Positions 22,263 to 34,479 of a DNA stretch of 64,000 nucleotides are shown here, one piece after another; positions within the stretch are counted from its first letter, which is position 1; every line of letters begins with the position of its first letter. This DNA comes from Macrotis lagotis (lineage: Eukaryota; Chordata; Mammalia; Peramelemorphia; Peramelidae), in contig NC_133666.1 of NCBI RefSeq assembly GCF_037893015.1, forward strand, positions 654,667,522 through 654,731,521, in the 5' to 3' direction. The position numbers and the translations under genes are program-made. Below the pieces are notes generated by a model, which searched no databases, was not told the origin of the DNA, and worked only from the letters and a program-made list of their open reading frames with translations.

Positions 22263-24784
22263 GAGCAGCCCTGGCATGTGACCCCTGGGATTTGGGGATA
22301 AAGATGCCAACTCTTGACTTGGGCTGCCCAACCTTCCTCCATCACAGCCTCCTCTGAGTCTATTCACCTCAGCTTTAGTACTCTCATCTCCTCCCTCTCC
22401 ATCCCTCTCTCTAACCCTATTAGCATTCACATTTTAACCCAGAATCTCTTAGTTGTTGAACGTCTGGATCTCTCAGGTCTTCCCTTAGTCACTAGACCTT
22501 TCTGTCTCTCAGTCTCTGTTCTTTCAACCTCCCCCAATTTCTGGGTCTGTCTCTTAGTCTCTGGATCTGTGGGTCTCTCAGTGTCTCTTTCCCTTAGTCT
22601 CTAGTTCTTTGGGACTTGAGTTCTTTTGGACCATCTCTGATTGCACTGAAATCTGGTCCTTTTCTTTAGCTGGGAAGCCTCTTAGCTAGATGGAGATTTC
22701 TTTCTCCCCATTTCATTCTCTAATGAGGGAATATGCCTGGGGGTTTACTCTAGAGTAGAGGAGAATGAAGAGAGAATCAGATCCCAGGGAACCAACCCCA
22801 AGTGGAAGAAAAATGAAGAGAAAGTTTCCCAAAAAGGCCGAGGAGAGGAAAATGATGAAGGTCTGCCCCATATTCCCCTAGTAAAATAGGCACCTTAGTA
22901 AGGAGGAGACTTGGGGCTCCTGAAATCCCTTCCTTCTCTGTACTATCTCATGCCTCAGTTTCTACCATTAGGATTTCATTCCTTTAGTTTATCCTAAGGA
23001 ATGATGACACTCTCCTGAGTCATTTCTGTTGTGGCCCCATTTCTTGTCAGAAGCTTGAAGAAACACAGGGGGATGGACTGTCACCGAAGCTGGGGGAGAC
23101 AAGGACGTACCAGATCCTACCCCCCATCGCCCCAGCAGCCTCTTGCCATTGAGAGAACGTGGAAGGAAGCATTTAGCTGGGGTGAGGTAGGGGGTGTGAG
23201 AGAGGGCCCAAGTTCCCTCTTCTCTCTATGCTCTGCTTTTCTCCAGACCTTGAGAGGAAGGGTTTGCGCCATCCTCCTTCCTCTTCTGGCCTGGACACTT
23301 GGTCTCTTTTTGTCCCTTGGTGAGGTTGAATCACCAGTACTGGGGGACAGAAAGACGGGTATATAAGTAACCAAGTCTCTTACATCCCTCACATCACACC
23401 TTTGGGACCACAGAAGGACGACCTCTCAGATTTGGAAGGGATCTCAGAGGGCTTCTAACCTAAACAGGAATTCCCACTCTGTCACTTCTCTGTTGTGGGA
23501 TCATTTTGGCCTTTATTTGAATACCTCCCTAGTGTTGACTAGTTCATAAGAAAGAATGTGCTCCTTTGGACCAGCCCTTGTTTTTCTGACTACCCTCAAA
23601 TATGCCCACCAGGTCCAATTCAAGGCCAGGTTGGGGAGAGGGTGGGTAGATTCATTCAGAAACTCAAAACTGAAATTCTACTCATTTAAGGCTAAAGAGA
23701 ATTGTTAGTTTTGTTGTTTTTTGTGACTATTGTGTTTGATTTAATGCTGTTAAAATTTTGAAGGAATTTTTGAAAAATAAAAGAAAGAAAAAAGTGCCGA
23801 CTGATTGTGGTCCCCACTGAACCACTCTAAATCAAGAGTTATTTATCCTTTATGAGTCATGAATCTTTTTGGCAATTTGACAAAGCCTATAGCCCCCCCC
23901 CCCCAACCTCAGAATAATTTTAAAAATTGTTCTAGAAGGAAATACTAAATTTCAGTTAGAGATTAGTGAAAATCAAGATGTCTTTTTTTTCCCTTTCAAC
24001 CAAGTTAAAAAAATCCTGGGTGCTTGGTCCCATTGTTGAAACTTCTGGCTCACCTCTCCACTTTTCCTTCCCCAATTCATGGTTGGAGCAGATAACTTTA
24101 AATACAAGAACCTGACTCATTGGAGTAGCTCTGTTTTCTTGTCTCCTTTTTCTCCAACCTGTGGTTAGAGGCATACAGACCCAGTCTTCAAACACCTGGG
24201 CTCAATATTTGTCGATTCCTTCCTCTGGTAGCTGCACCCCAGATAAGGAGCCCCTCCGGCTGCCTCATGTCCAAATGTCCTCAGGCCCTCTCTTACTCCT
24301 TTCCTCTTGAATTTAAGGTGGAAGACAATATGGACAATACTGTTCATTTTGCTTGCTTCAATTTCAAATTATGAAACTTGCCCTGGGCCAGAATAAAGCT
24401 AGTTAGGACCCTGGGTGCTAGAGGGTTACAGAGTCTACTTGTCATGGGACCCCTACCCTCCACCCTAATGCTTCTGCCTTTTCTGAGTTGTATCTTTGCC
24501 CTTTGACCAAATCTCTTCTTCCCAGAATCCTCACATTGAGTCTCCAGGTTCACGATTCCTTCACTGATGGCATTTTTCCCTCTAAGTTCTGATACAATTA
24601 CAGATTAGGGGCAGGTGGCAAGCAGAGAGGGACAGTCAGAAGAGGAAAATAGAGTGGACTGGTCCTAGAGGAGGATGGAGAGGGAGGATGAAGAGAGTGG
24701 GGGTGTTTTTCTAAAAAGGTCTTCTACAGAGCTCTGAGGGGAATGGAAGAAGGTATTTTTTTTTGGTGGGGCAATGGGGCTAAG

Positions 24785-25055
24785 AGCTTTCAGTCATTTT
24801 TTCAGACATGTCCAACCCCCATTTGGGGTTTTCTTGGCAGAGATCTTAGAATAGTTTGCAAATTCCTTCTCTGGCTCATTTTATATATAAGAAAACTACG
24901 GCAAACAGGAGTAGGAGACTTGCCCAAGGTCACCCATCTAAGTATCAAGTGTCTCAGGACAGATCTGAACCCAGGTAATCCTGATTACAGGGCTGGTGTT
25001 CTATCGACTGGTCTCTGGGACTGGTGCTCTATCCACTGGTCTATCTAGCTGCCCC
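24785..25055 (-). mobile_element. Long-form tRNA-derived SINE
   Basis: TTTTCAGACATGTCCAACCCCCATTTGGGGTTTTCTTGGCAGAGAT, then GAAAACTACGGCAAACAGG, CTTGCCCAAGGTCACCCATCTA, and a head region repeated twice (GGTGTTCTATCGACTGG and GGTGCTCTATCCACTGG). The head duplication is internal. Between 22,300 and 24,780 I see mainly unique sequence with a decayed repeat near 23835-23975. Confidence 0.7.
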
Positions 25056-25372
25056 AGGGAATGGGAAAAAGGCAGAAAATAAATAAACACCCATGGTGTT
25101 CTGGTATGAAGCTAAGAACAAAAGGGAGGATGAAAAAAATGATAAACAATGAACATTTGTTTCTAACATACTAGCAAGTTAACATCTACTGTATCCAAGA
25201 TTCTAGGGATATTGAAAAAAAAATCCCAAATCATTTTCCTCTTAAAGAACTTATGTTCTATTAGAGAAAGGATATATAATACAAAGAGAAAAGTATATAA
25301 ATACATTTTAACTTGAGAAGGTAAAGAGTACTAACTAATGGGATAATATTTATCTATATGTAGCTTGTTTAT

Positions 25373-25400
25373 GGGGGGGGGGGGGGGGGGGGGGGGGGGG
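25373..25400 (+). repeat. 28-G homopolymer
   Basis: An uninterrupted run of 28 G lies immediately before a plus-strand SINE head at 25401. Pure G runs this long are unstable and can fold as quadruplexes; the length may also be a sequencing or assembly artefact. Confidence 0.9.
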
Positions 25401-25607
25401 TGCCAGGTGCCGCCACAGTGGACTCTTCTGGTATCCAAATCTGGTTTCAGACACTTACTAGCTGTGTGACTTGGGAAGCCATGTATCCCAGTTTGCCTCA
25501 ATTTCCTTATCTGCAAAATGAGCTGGAGAAGAAAATGTCAAACTGTTCTAGTATCTCTGCCAAGAAAACCCCAAAGAGGGTGATGAAGAGTCAGACTTGA
25601 CTGAAAA
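25401..25607 (+). mobile_element. Long-form tRNA-derived SINE
   Basis: Head TGCCAGGTGCCGCCACAGTGG, CACTTACTAGCTGTGTGACTT, CAATTTCCTTATCTGCAAAATGAGC, then GCCAAGAAAACCCCAAAGAGGGTGATGAAGAGTCAGACTTGACTG. The last phrase is the plus-strand form of the ends of the copies at 30140 and 36690. Confidence 0.75.
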
Positions 25608-25639
25608 ACAATTGAAAGCTTGTTTATATATGCACATTT

Positions 25640-25777
25640 GTCTCCTAATCTCTCCCATTCGATTGTAAGCACCTAGAAGGCAAGGACAATTCTTTACTTC
25701 TTTTTGTATCCTCAGCACTTGTATGGTGATTGTCATATGGTAGGTTCTTAGTAAATGTTTTTTGATTAATTGACTAT
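25640..25777 (+). mobile_element. LINE L2 3' end
   Basis: CTCCTAATCTCTCCCATTCGATTGTAAGCACCTAGAAGGCAAGGAC...TCCTCAGCACTTGTATGGTG...GTAGGTTCTTAGTAAATGTTTTTTGATTAATTGAC follows the L2 3' terminus. Confidence 0.75.
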
Positions 25778-26254
25778 TATTTTGTATCTATTTATACCTG
25801 TATATGTCACTGATCCTTAAAAAAATGTAAACTCCTGAAGGGCAAGGTCAGCTTAATTTTTGTTGGATTTTCCTAGAGTCTAACACATATATGCAAACAC
25901 ACACAGTGTATGTATATGTGTCTATATATTTATATATATTTTTGTTGATCAGAAAAAGCTTCTCCTAGGAGATGGTACATCATCTAAGCTCAAAGAAAGT
26001 CAGACAGAAGGATCTGAAACACTCCCAGAGGAGAGACTTGCAGTGCCCCCTTCTCCCAGAAAGTGGGTCAAACCGGCTGGAATGTAGAACCAAATGAGAT
26101 CACAAACCTGGAGTACTTCACACCCTTAGAGATCTTGGTAGAAGCTATGAAAATGATGATGCATGAAGGAGAGTCATAAGAAATAAGCCTGGAGACATTG
26201 GTGAGAGATGAGTAATCAATGTCTATCAGAGAGTAGAAAGAACCACAGTAGCTT

Positions 26255-26495
26255 TTTTGAGCAGAGGAGAGAACACAGTCAAAACTGTAATTTAGAAATA
26301 TTGTTTTGGCAGCTATGTGAAAGACAGACTAGAGAGGGGAATGAGCAATAATTATCCTCAAAAGATTTGAATGCCAGACTAAGGGGTTAGTATTTTATTC
26401 TAGAAGTAATAGAGTCACTGACTTTTCTAGAGTATGATATTAACCTGGTCATAGTTGTCTTTTATAAAGATCATTTTCTTCAGTTGTGTGAAGGA
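26255..26495 (-). mobile_element. LINE L2-like relic
   Basis: AGACTAAGGGGTTAGTATTTTATTCTAGAAGTAATAGAGTCACTG is the same old repeat type as 42000-42600 and 53530-53770, in reverse orientation to 27360. Confidence 0.5.
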
Positions 26496-27147
26496 TTCAT
26501 TGTTGTGTATGGCGATTTACATATATGATGGCTCATTCAACTCTGAGTTTAGTGACATAGAAATGAATTATTATACTCATTTTACAGATGAGAAAACAGT
26601 TCTGAAGAAATGAAATGACTTGCTGAGGTCCTAATGACGATATTAGGAGAAGCTGGAAATTTGTAGAAATCTTAGTGATCTTGGGGGTTGAGTACATCAG
26701 TGACTTCTACGTAAGTCCCGAGGACCACTGCTCTTTGGTTCAGAAAGAAGCAGCTGAGAATGAAGTGAACTAATAAAAAGATGGGTTTTCAATGAGACCC
26801 AGGGAGAGGAAGAAGTCATCCAGGATGGTATGGAGGGTAAATGCCACGAGTCCAGGTTCTCTGGCAGCCTCTTCAATCTTTATATCAGTCTCTGGGAAGA
26901 AAGTTACAAACCTTCGGGCCCCAGACTTCAGTTGAGACTAAGATATCAATGCATGATACATGGTATGGCAGCCATGATATGGCTGGAGATCGAATTGTTA
27001 ATTTTTTAGTATGGAAGTTTGTTTTTCAGAAATCAGCAAACACTACAAATCAGATAGGGTTTGAGTTATTGTTTTATTGATTATATAAACCTAAGAAAGT
27101 GGTAGAGAAAATGTTTTTATTAAATTTAAAAGGTTTTTGTTTATATA

Positions 27148-27156
<9 letters not shown>

Positions 27157-27216
<60 letters not shown>
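27157..27216. repeat. (TA)n microsatellite
   Basis: About 29 AT units between TATATGTATATGTG and ATGTATTTCC. It can extrude as a cruciform and is likely polymorphic. Confidence 0.95.
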
Positions 27217-27220
<4 letters not shown>

Positions 27221-27359
27221 TTCCAGAGAGGTTGTTGTTAAATATTTACCAACACACTTTTGGGTATCTCTCAAGGTGTTCTCTTCCAAGGGATATCATT
27301 CTATCCTGATTCTCCTATAGTATTATCCAACCATACCTTCTCAGTTTCTTTTGCCAGAT

Positions 27360-28885
27360 CTTCATTCAAATTATATTGGCTCATTGTGGGTGTCCTCAAG
27401 AATTCTGTCCTGGGTCCTCTTCTCCTCTTTTTCTCTACTATTTTACTTGGTGATCTCAACTGTGCCCATGAATTCAATAATCATCACTATACAGATGACT
27501 GTCTGGTCTATTTGTCCAGTCCTGACTTTCTTCTGACTTCCAGTCACATCTCTTGCTACCTATTGAACATCTTGAATCATGTCTGGTAGGTATTTTATTT
27601 ACACAATGTCCAAAAATTAAACTATTACATTTCTCTAAAAACATTCCTCCCTTTCTATGGGTGTACTGTTAAATGTTTAATAACCAGCTCTCTGAAAACA
27701 ATGTACAAATAAAACATTTTAGAATTAATCTGAATTCACATTTTCCCATCACTCTCTTAAAATTAGACAATCGACAAAATAAAAAAATCAAGCTACAGTT
27801 TATAGTATTTGCTGATTTCTGAACTACAAATGCTAAACTGAAATTTTAATAAGCAGCTCTCTCCAACTCAAACTGACCCAGCATACTCCTGCCTTGTCCT
27901 CACTTCCCTATCATTATCCATAATCTTGATGTCATTCTTAATATCTCTTACCCTATATTCAATCAATTGTAAAATCTTATAGTTTCTACCTCTTTTAACA
28001 TTTCTTCTATATGCTCCCTTCTCTCTTCTGATACTGCCACTACTCTGGTACAGTCCTTAGATCCTGACTACTGCAACAGCCTCCTGGTTCATCTCCCTGC
28101 CTCAAGTCTCTCCCTCATGCTCCACTCAGTTGTCAAACTGATCTTTCTAAAGTCAGTTACCATCACCCCGACTCCCCTCATTCAATAAACTCCAATAGCT
28201 CCCTATCTCTTCCAGAATCAAATGTAAAACTTTGTAAAATCCTTTCCAGTTTTCTTACATCACCATCACTCCTTTGATACTGAAATCCATGACCTATGGC
28301 TCTTGACTGTTCCTCAAGCAAGACCTTCTCTCCCCAATCTCCCGATTCTGACCATTTTTCTGACCATCCCCCATGTCTGAAATTCTCTCCTTCCTCATCT
28401 CTGCCTCCTGACTTCTTTGGCTGCTTCAAATCCCACCATCTATGAGAAATAATTCCCAGGATTTCTTAATGGTGATGTGCCTTCCCTCTAAGATCATCTC
28501 CAATTTATCCTATCTACATATTGTTTGGAAGGCAGTTGAGTTGGGAGGAATGTTGGACTTGATGACAGAAAGACCTGAGTTCAAATCCTGACTCAGACAC
28601 TAGTTGTGTGACCCTAGGGGAAATTACTTAACCACAGTTTACCTCAGTTTCCTCAACTATAAAATGGGGATAATAAGATTGTTGTGAAAAATCAGATAAC
28701 ACAGTTACAGTGTGCTGAAGATCTTAAAGGACTGTCTAAGTAGAAGCAATGTTTTATTGCATAGATCTTTATATGTTGTCTTCCCCATTAATTAGACTGT
28801 GATCTCATCAAGAGCAAGGATTCTCCTTTTTTGTAATATCCTGCATATAATCAGCATTTGACTAAATCCTTATTGGCTTGATATG
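27360..28885 (+). mobile_element. LINE L2/CR1-clade fragment with reverse transcriptase remnant
   Basis: Between 27380 and 27590 one frame still reads NSVLGPLLLFFSTILLG and HHYTDDCLVYLSSPDF. These match the SVLGPLLF and YADD blocks of L2/CR1 reverse transcriptase, with YADD decayed to YTDD. Downstream non-coding phrases (CTATTGCAATAGCCTCCTGG-like, CTCAAGTCTCTCCCTCATGCTCC, CAATAAACTCCAATAGCTCCC) and the 3' end (TTAGACTGTGATCTCATCAAGAGCAAGG at 28760-28885) follow the L2 layout. A SINE at 28540-28745 interrupts it. The element is dead. Confidence 0.75.
28540..28745 (+). mobile_element. tRNA-derived SINE inserted in the L2
   Basis: GAGTTCAAATCCTGACTCAGACACTAGTTGTGTGACC, then CTCAGTTTCCTCAACTATAAAATGGGGATAATAAG and a MIR-like tail. 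It separates the L2 body from its 3' end. Confidence 0.7.
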
Positions 28886-29055
28886 ACTTGACTTAACTTG
28901 ACTTGACTCCATGTTGGAAAAGACATAGAATTATATTGGGTCCTTGAAGCTGGAAGAGAGGGATAGGTTTGCCCCATGGGATGAGGGAAGAAGCTGGAGT
29001 ATCTATAGTGGTTCTTTGAACACTTTCCTATCCTCCTGCCTCCCATTCCATTCAG

Positions 29056-29227
29056 GTTTGGTTTAGTGAATAGAGCTCTGGACTTGGAATCAGGAAGATG
29101 TCAGTTCAAATCCTACCTCAAACACTAGCTGAGTGACTCTCAGTAAATCATGTCTAGGTCTCCCTTTCCCCATCAGAAAGAATGAGGAGATTGAACTTGG
29201 TCATTTCTAAAGTGTCTTCCTTCTCCA
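29056..29227 (+). mobile_element. MIR/CORE-SINE relic
   Basis: TTTAGTGAATAGAGCTCTGGACTTGGAATCAGGAAG, CAGTTCAAATCCTACCTC, then AATGAGGAGATTGAACTTGG and a TCTAAAGTGTCTTCC tail. Confidence 0.65.
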
Positions 29228-29269
29228 GCTACGAGCCTGAGACCTCCTTGGCCTCATCAGTCACTTCCT

Positions 29270-29580
29270 ATTAAGTCTCCTCTTGTTGGAGCCTGAACCG
29301 CCTCTCTAAGAGCTGGAAGGGGCCCCAGGACCCAGCAGGAAACTCCACCATGTTAGCAATAGTGGCTTGAAGCTGGGGGGAGCCATTTGGGAAGCTGGCG
29401 ATCAGATGTCAGGATCTGGTGATAGCGTCTGCCTACAGCCGTGGCTGTTGCTTTTCTACACCCTTCCGACCTGACCAGAAAAAAGAACAATAGCTACAAC
29501 AACCCCACTGCCTCTCAGCCCGCCTCTCCCTCTGGAGCAGGAAGGCACCTACGCTCATGACACTAGAGAGCAGCCTTTGG
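29270..29580. other. Non-repetitive GC-richer segment
   Basis: About 310 bp without recognised repeats between repeat-dense flanks, with higher GC than its surroundings and several CpGs (GCCGTGGC, CTTCCGACC, TACGCTC). No open frame or splice pair makes a credible exon. A conserved non-coding element is possible. Confidence 0.3.
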
Positions 29581-30139
29581 GGTCAGCCTCCATTTACCTG
29601 GCCCAGCTCTGTGTCCCCCTTGTAGACTCTGGTCCCAGGGATTCTTCTCTGGTTCTTCTATACTATAAGAGTAGTTCCTCCCTGAGTCTTGAAAAATGCT
29701 TTGAAGCATTCCCTATCTCTAATATTCTGGCTCCATTTCCCAGATGGGAAGACCAAAGGGTATTACCCTAGCCTAGGAGCACTGACAGTCTAACATACTC
29801 CGGTCCCCTGTGTATAGGATCCTAGTATTTTGCCCTGTCGAAGGGATCTTTTAGATTTTACGGAGAAGGAAAATGAGTCTCAAGGAGGAAGAATGCCTTA
29901 TCCAAAGACATAACAGATAATCTGTAGCAAAGTCAGGGTCCAGATACAGGCATCTGGGGTTCAGGTCTAGAGAGTAGAAGATTGGCCTATTTAGGGTCTA
30001 TTGATAAGTTCAACCGTTAGGGGGATATTCTGTGAGAGAGGATAGTGGCAACTTGTCTGTTAAGTTCCTTGAGTCAAAGGTAAAAGTCTAAGAATATGGA
30101 AACTGTCTGGGGTGAAGTGAAGTACCTTATGGGGTTCAG

Positions 30140-30370
30140 ATCTTGCTGTTGTTGTTCAGTCACTTTCAGTTGTGTCCAACCCTGTTTTTGGGTGTTTGGG
30201 TTTTCTTGGTGAAGATACTGGAGTGGTTTGCCACGTCCTTCTTTGTCTCATTTGACAGATGGGGAAACTGAGGCAGAGTGGAATGACTTGCCCATGGTTA
30301 AGTGACTGAGGCTAAATTTGAACTCAAGTCATCCTGAATTCAGGCTCTGTACTCTATTCACTGTATCGGG
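30140..30370 (-). mobile_element. Long-form tRNA-derived SINE
   Basis: GTTGTTCAGTCACTTTCAGTTGTGTCCAACCC, GAAGATACTGGAGTGGTTTGCCA, GACAGATGGGGAAACTGAGGCAG, CTAAATTTGAACTCAAGTC and head CTGTACTCTATTCACTGTA. Homologous to 36690-36930. Confidence 0.8.
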
Positions 30371-30579
30371 GGTTCAGTTATCTGGATGTAGAATCTGAGG
30401 GGAGGGACAGGAAGGAGATCTCCTAGTCTCATTTAATGAAAATAAAAGATAATGATTTGGCGGGGGAGGGGTCTGAGGTGGGAAATATGCCAAGGTATTT
30501 GGGCCAGAGGCAGAGGACATGCTTAGAAAGAGTCAAAAGGCTTGAGCCCAGATTGGCACTCTAGCAAGATAAGGAAGAA

Positions 30580-30765
30580 TGTGTAGTGTAGTGGGATTGA
30601 ATCAGGATTCAGAATCCCAAGTCCCAAGGTCTAGTCCTAACTCTTGGTACTTACCACTTTATGAGACTTTGGGTAAGTCCTTTGCTCTTCTCAAGGCCTC
30701 ATCTATCTGTAAAATGAGTAGGTTGGATTCAATGATCTCTAAGTTTCCTTCCAGTTCTAGTGTTC
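30580..30765 (+). mobile_element. MIR/CORE-SINE relic
   Basis: CTCTTGGTACTTACCACTTTATGAGACTTTGGGTAAGTCC, CTCATCTATCTGTAAAATGAGTAGGTTGGATTCAATGATCTCTAAG. Old copy. From 30,800 to 31,200 I see no recognised element, apart from a weak CTCF-like match near 31008. Confidence 0.6.
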
Positions 30766-31213
30766 TTTTTTCTTCTTCATTTAGCTATTCACTTTCTAAG
30801 TGTTATTTGGTCTCCTAACATACCTCAGAAATGCTCTGCAGTCATTTTTAAATTACAAAATACTAAAGAGGATGAGAAAATCTTCAGATTTACATAAAAA
30901 TTTAACAACTTCTCGTAAACTGGTAATCTGATATATGTTCCTCCAGCAGCCATTTCTTTGCGGCATTGTCTTCTTTATCTAAGACTGCCGAATATGCAGT
31001 ACTTTGGCCACCAAGTGGACATGACGTTACATTTACAATTTACAAAGACAAAGACAATTTCTGGAAGTAGCTTTAAATAGAAAGTGCTGTTACTTTGACT
31101 TAGCAACAACATAGACAGTAATTGTGCAAAACCACATGGGCATTTTATGAAAAATACTTTCCCTTTATTAATTTCAGAAATGCTGAACCCATTACAGTTT
31201 TAGTACTTACTAC

Positions 31214-31368
31214 TTTTTTTTTTAGGTTTTTGTAAGGCATACGGGGTTAAATGGCTTGCCCAAGGCCACACAACTAGGTAATTATTAAGTGTCTGAGACC
31301 GGATTTGAACCCAGGTACTCCTGACTCCAGGGCCGGTGCTTTATCCACTGTGCCACCTAGCCACCCCC
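31214..31368 (-). mobile_element. tRNA-derived SINE with 12-bp target-site duplication
   Basis: T-run, GTAAGGCATACGGGGTTAAATGGC, GTAATTATTAAGTGTCTGAG, GGATTTGAACCCAGG and head TATCCACTGTGCCACCTAGC. AGTACTTACTAC flanks it perfectly (31202-31213 and 31369-31380). Confidence 0.92.
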
Positions 31369-32213
31369 AGTACTTACTACTTTCATAAAATAATCTTACC
31401 TAATAAAAAAAGTCACATCCTCAGATAATGAACAAAAATATACTGAAATTAAAAAAGTAGACTATATATTAAAATCAAAAATCTTTATCTGTGGCCCTTA
31501 TAAATAACAACCCCTTCTGGTTTTTTAGCTTTGATAAGGTACATGAAGTCTTTCACACAAAGTTTGATTTAAATTATTTTATTAATTGAATTAAATTAAT
31601 TTGATTTAAATTGAATTTTCTGGTGAGTAGCAATAGGACTTAGGAAAGCTCAGAGGTCCTCTATGAGTTGGTAGCTGAAGCAGCATACTGTAGTGCTGGG
31701 GTGAAGAGAGGCAAGACTGATGTCTGTCTTGCAAGCTGACCTTGCTACAGTGAGAAGATGTGGGGTTCTCAGATTTCTTTGCTTCTGTTGTGATGTCTTC
31801 TGTACCCTGAGAGGGGCAGTTTGGTCAAATGAAGCTCAGCAAAGCCCAGATGTGAATCCTGCTGCCAAGGACAAGTCAAGTAATCCCTCTGAGTCTTAGT
31901 TTCTTCATCTGTAAAATGGTAATACCATTGTCTGCAGCAGCTACTTTACAGTATGTCGGGGAGTCATCAGGTCAGATGAGATAATATATAAAATATATTT
32001 CAACATTATCTAAATGCCAACTATAATTATTTTTTAAAAACAAATTTATTTTTTTCAATCACATGTAAAGATAATTTTCAACATTCTTTTTTTGTAAGGT
32101 TTTGTGTTTCATATTTTTATCCCTCCCTCCCTTCCTTCCCTCCTTTCCTTGACAATGAGTAACCTGAAATAGGTTATAATGGCAACTATTGTTATTTATA
32201 ATAAATGTGGTTG

Positions 32214-32366
32214 GGGTGACTAGGTGGCACAGTGGATAGAGCACCGGCCCTGGAGCCAGGAGTACCTGGGTTCAAATCCGACCTCAGACGCTTAATAATT
32301 ACCTAGCTGTGTGGCCTTGGGCAAGCCACTTAAACCTATTGCCTTGCAAAATCTAAAAAAAAAAAT
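32214..32366 (+). mobile_element. tRNA-derived SINE with 14-bp target-site duplication
   Basis: GGTGACTAGGTGGCACAGTGG (A box), GGGTTCAAATCCGACCTC (B box), TTAATAATTACCTAGCTGTG, CACTTAAACCTATTGCCTTGC and an A-tail. AAT(A/G)AATGTGGTTG flanks it at 32200-32213 and 32367-32380. From 32,400 to 34,050 I see mostly old debris and unique AT-rich sequence. Confidence 0.92.
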
Positions 32367-34479
32367 AATGAATGTGGTTGTTGTTATTAGGACCCTCCCA
32401 GCTCTGACAGTCTCTGTTCTGAAATCTCTTCCATCTCTTCCATGTTATATTTTGAATTCTTCCAGCTCTGACATTCTGTGACTCTGGGAGGATTAAGAGC
32501 AGGTTGGGTCTTGAGGCAACCCAATCACAAGGTGTTCCCTTGGGTGTATTAAGATATTAGTGAACAAAGTCATGGCCAAAAGAGCAATCTGTTACAAGGA
32601 TTACAAAAATACATTTCAAAACAAGGATGAGACATTTATTTTGTTCCATTGAAGGAAAAAAATAAAATAGAGCTTTGGAGTTTGGGAGGAGGGAGAGGAA
32701 GGGCATAGACGATAACTTATTCCATAGTTGAACTGACCTCTGATACAGAAACAAAAACACCTTATGCTCATAGAGCTAGACTAAATCATTTTATAAGAAG
32801 AAAACTGAGACCTAAGACAATTAAGTGACTTGGACAAATCACCTAGGTAGTAAATATCAGAAATGGGAATAAAACTAGCATCTTCTGAGTTCAGAGCTAG
32901 GACTCTTTCTACTGAACTACTTATTTCTGATAAGAGAAGGAGGAGGGTATGGAGAAGAAGCAGAGGAAAGGAGAGAGGATAGAGAACAAAGGCAAGAGGA
33001 CAGAGGATTGAGTGAAGGAAAGAAAGGATTGACTTCAGAAATAGCATTACCAAGGGGACATGGGAACACTCCCAGTTGTCTCTGTCTGAGCCTCAAGGTT
33101 TCTTCATACCCCATGTTCCTCTGGGTATGGTTTGGGTGGGAAGGGGCAAATAGCAGAGATTCAATAGACCCTAGAAAGAATTGCTCATATGTAAAGGATA
33201 TAAGACCAGAAAGATGGATATTAACAGTATGGTGGCACAGTCCAGCATAGAGGCAGAGGGATGTCTAGATGCAGTTTCAGGTTTGGCCTGTCTCTTCCGT
33301 GGGTTGGTTCCTCAAGGCAGGCTGTCAAGTCCAGACTCAGGAAATGCTAACTCATAATGATTGCCTCTGTTTGAAGGTGAGGGTTAGGTGACTTTCCTTA
33401 AAACCTTCAATCAATCAATCAGCCAACAAACATGTATGAAGAACTGATTCTGTATTAGGGAGGCACATGATAAATGCTTGGGGAAAAGTTATATAAATGA
33501 AACATTCTCTGCTTTGAAGGAGTTTCCCTGCACCTGTGTTCTGAATTTCCTACCTGTTTAACTTTAGACAAGTCACCCTCCATTATCCAGAAGCATCTGG
33601 TTCTGGAACTGTAAGGATGACCATCTCAAGAACAACCTAACCATTACTTTCATTTCCCTCTCTTATAGAATATGGGGCAGTCATGGGGGAGGGGCTGGTA
33701 GAAAAGACTACTGGAAAGTCCTAGACTGAAACTTATTAGAGTTTTTTCATATCTTTTCACTTCTCTAGAGTGACTATTGCAACTCTATCCCAAAGGGGTC
33801 AAACAAGTCATCACATGTGATCCACAACACTCTGGAATGCCCAATCAATTTTCACTTTCCAAATAATGCAAGAGTTGTTGGATTCTTTCACGAACTACAT
33901 CTTTTTTGAAGAGGGGGGTTGACTGAGATGGGGTGATTCTAAGTCGGGTCTATTTCTTGCCCTCGGTTCTCCAAATTTACAGGCTTTTAGAACACCAGAA
34001 CAGACTTTAGAGATCATCTATCTCCTCATCTTTTTTTTTTTTTTTAAAAGGGTGTCTTAATTTTATGGTACACCACTTCTCCCTGATGTCATGGTCTTCT
34101 TTGAGAATGAAGGACAAAAATAATCAACCAACAAAAACACCACACCATTTCTGAATATATACTGCCCCATCTCTCCCATCCACTGAACCTTCCCTTGTAA
34201 TAAGGATTTAAAAGGAAAAAAGAAAAAAAGGTTGGCTAAACCTCCCAGGGTGCTTCCACTACTAACCATTTCTACCTTTTGACTTGTTTACTAGTTTTTC
34301 TGAATGTGAGATGGAGTTGTAGGGTTGTTTTAATTTACAATCCTTTTCTTGAAAAGAAATTAATATTGTTTTTAGCTCACTTTCATTTCTGAATATATCC
34401 TTTCCTTTCTCAACGAATCATTCCTTGTAACAAAGAAAATAATAATTAAAAATAAAAACAATAAACAGAAAGAGAATCT

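Noticed and set aside
31008..31022. A third CTCF-like match (GCCACCAAGTGGACA)
   Set aside because: At least two core positions deviate; not strong enough to list as a site.
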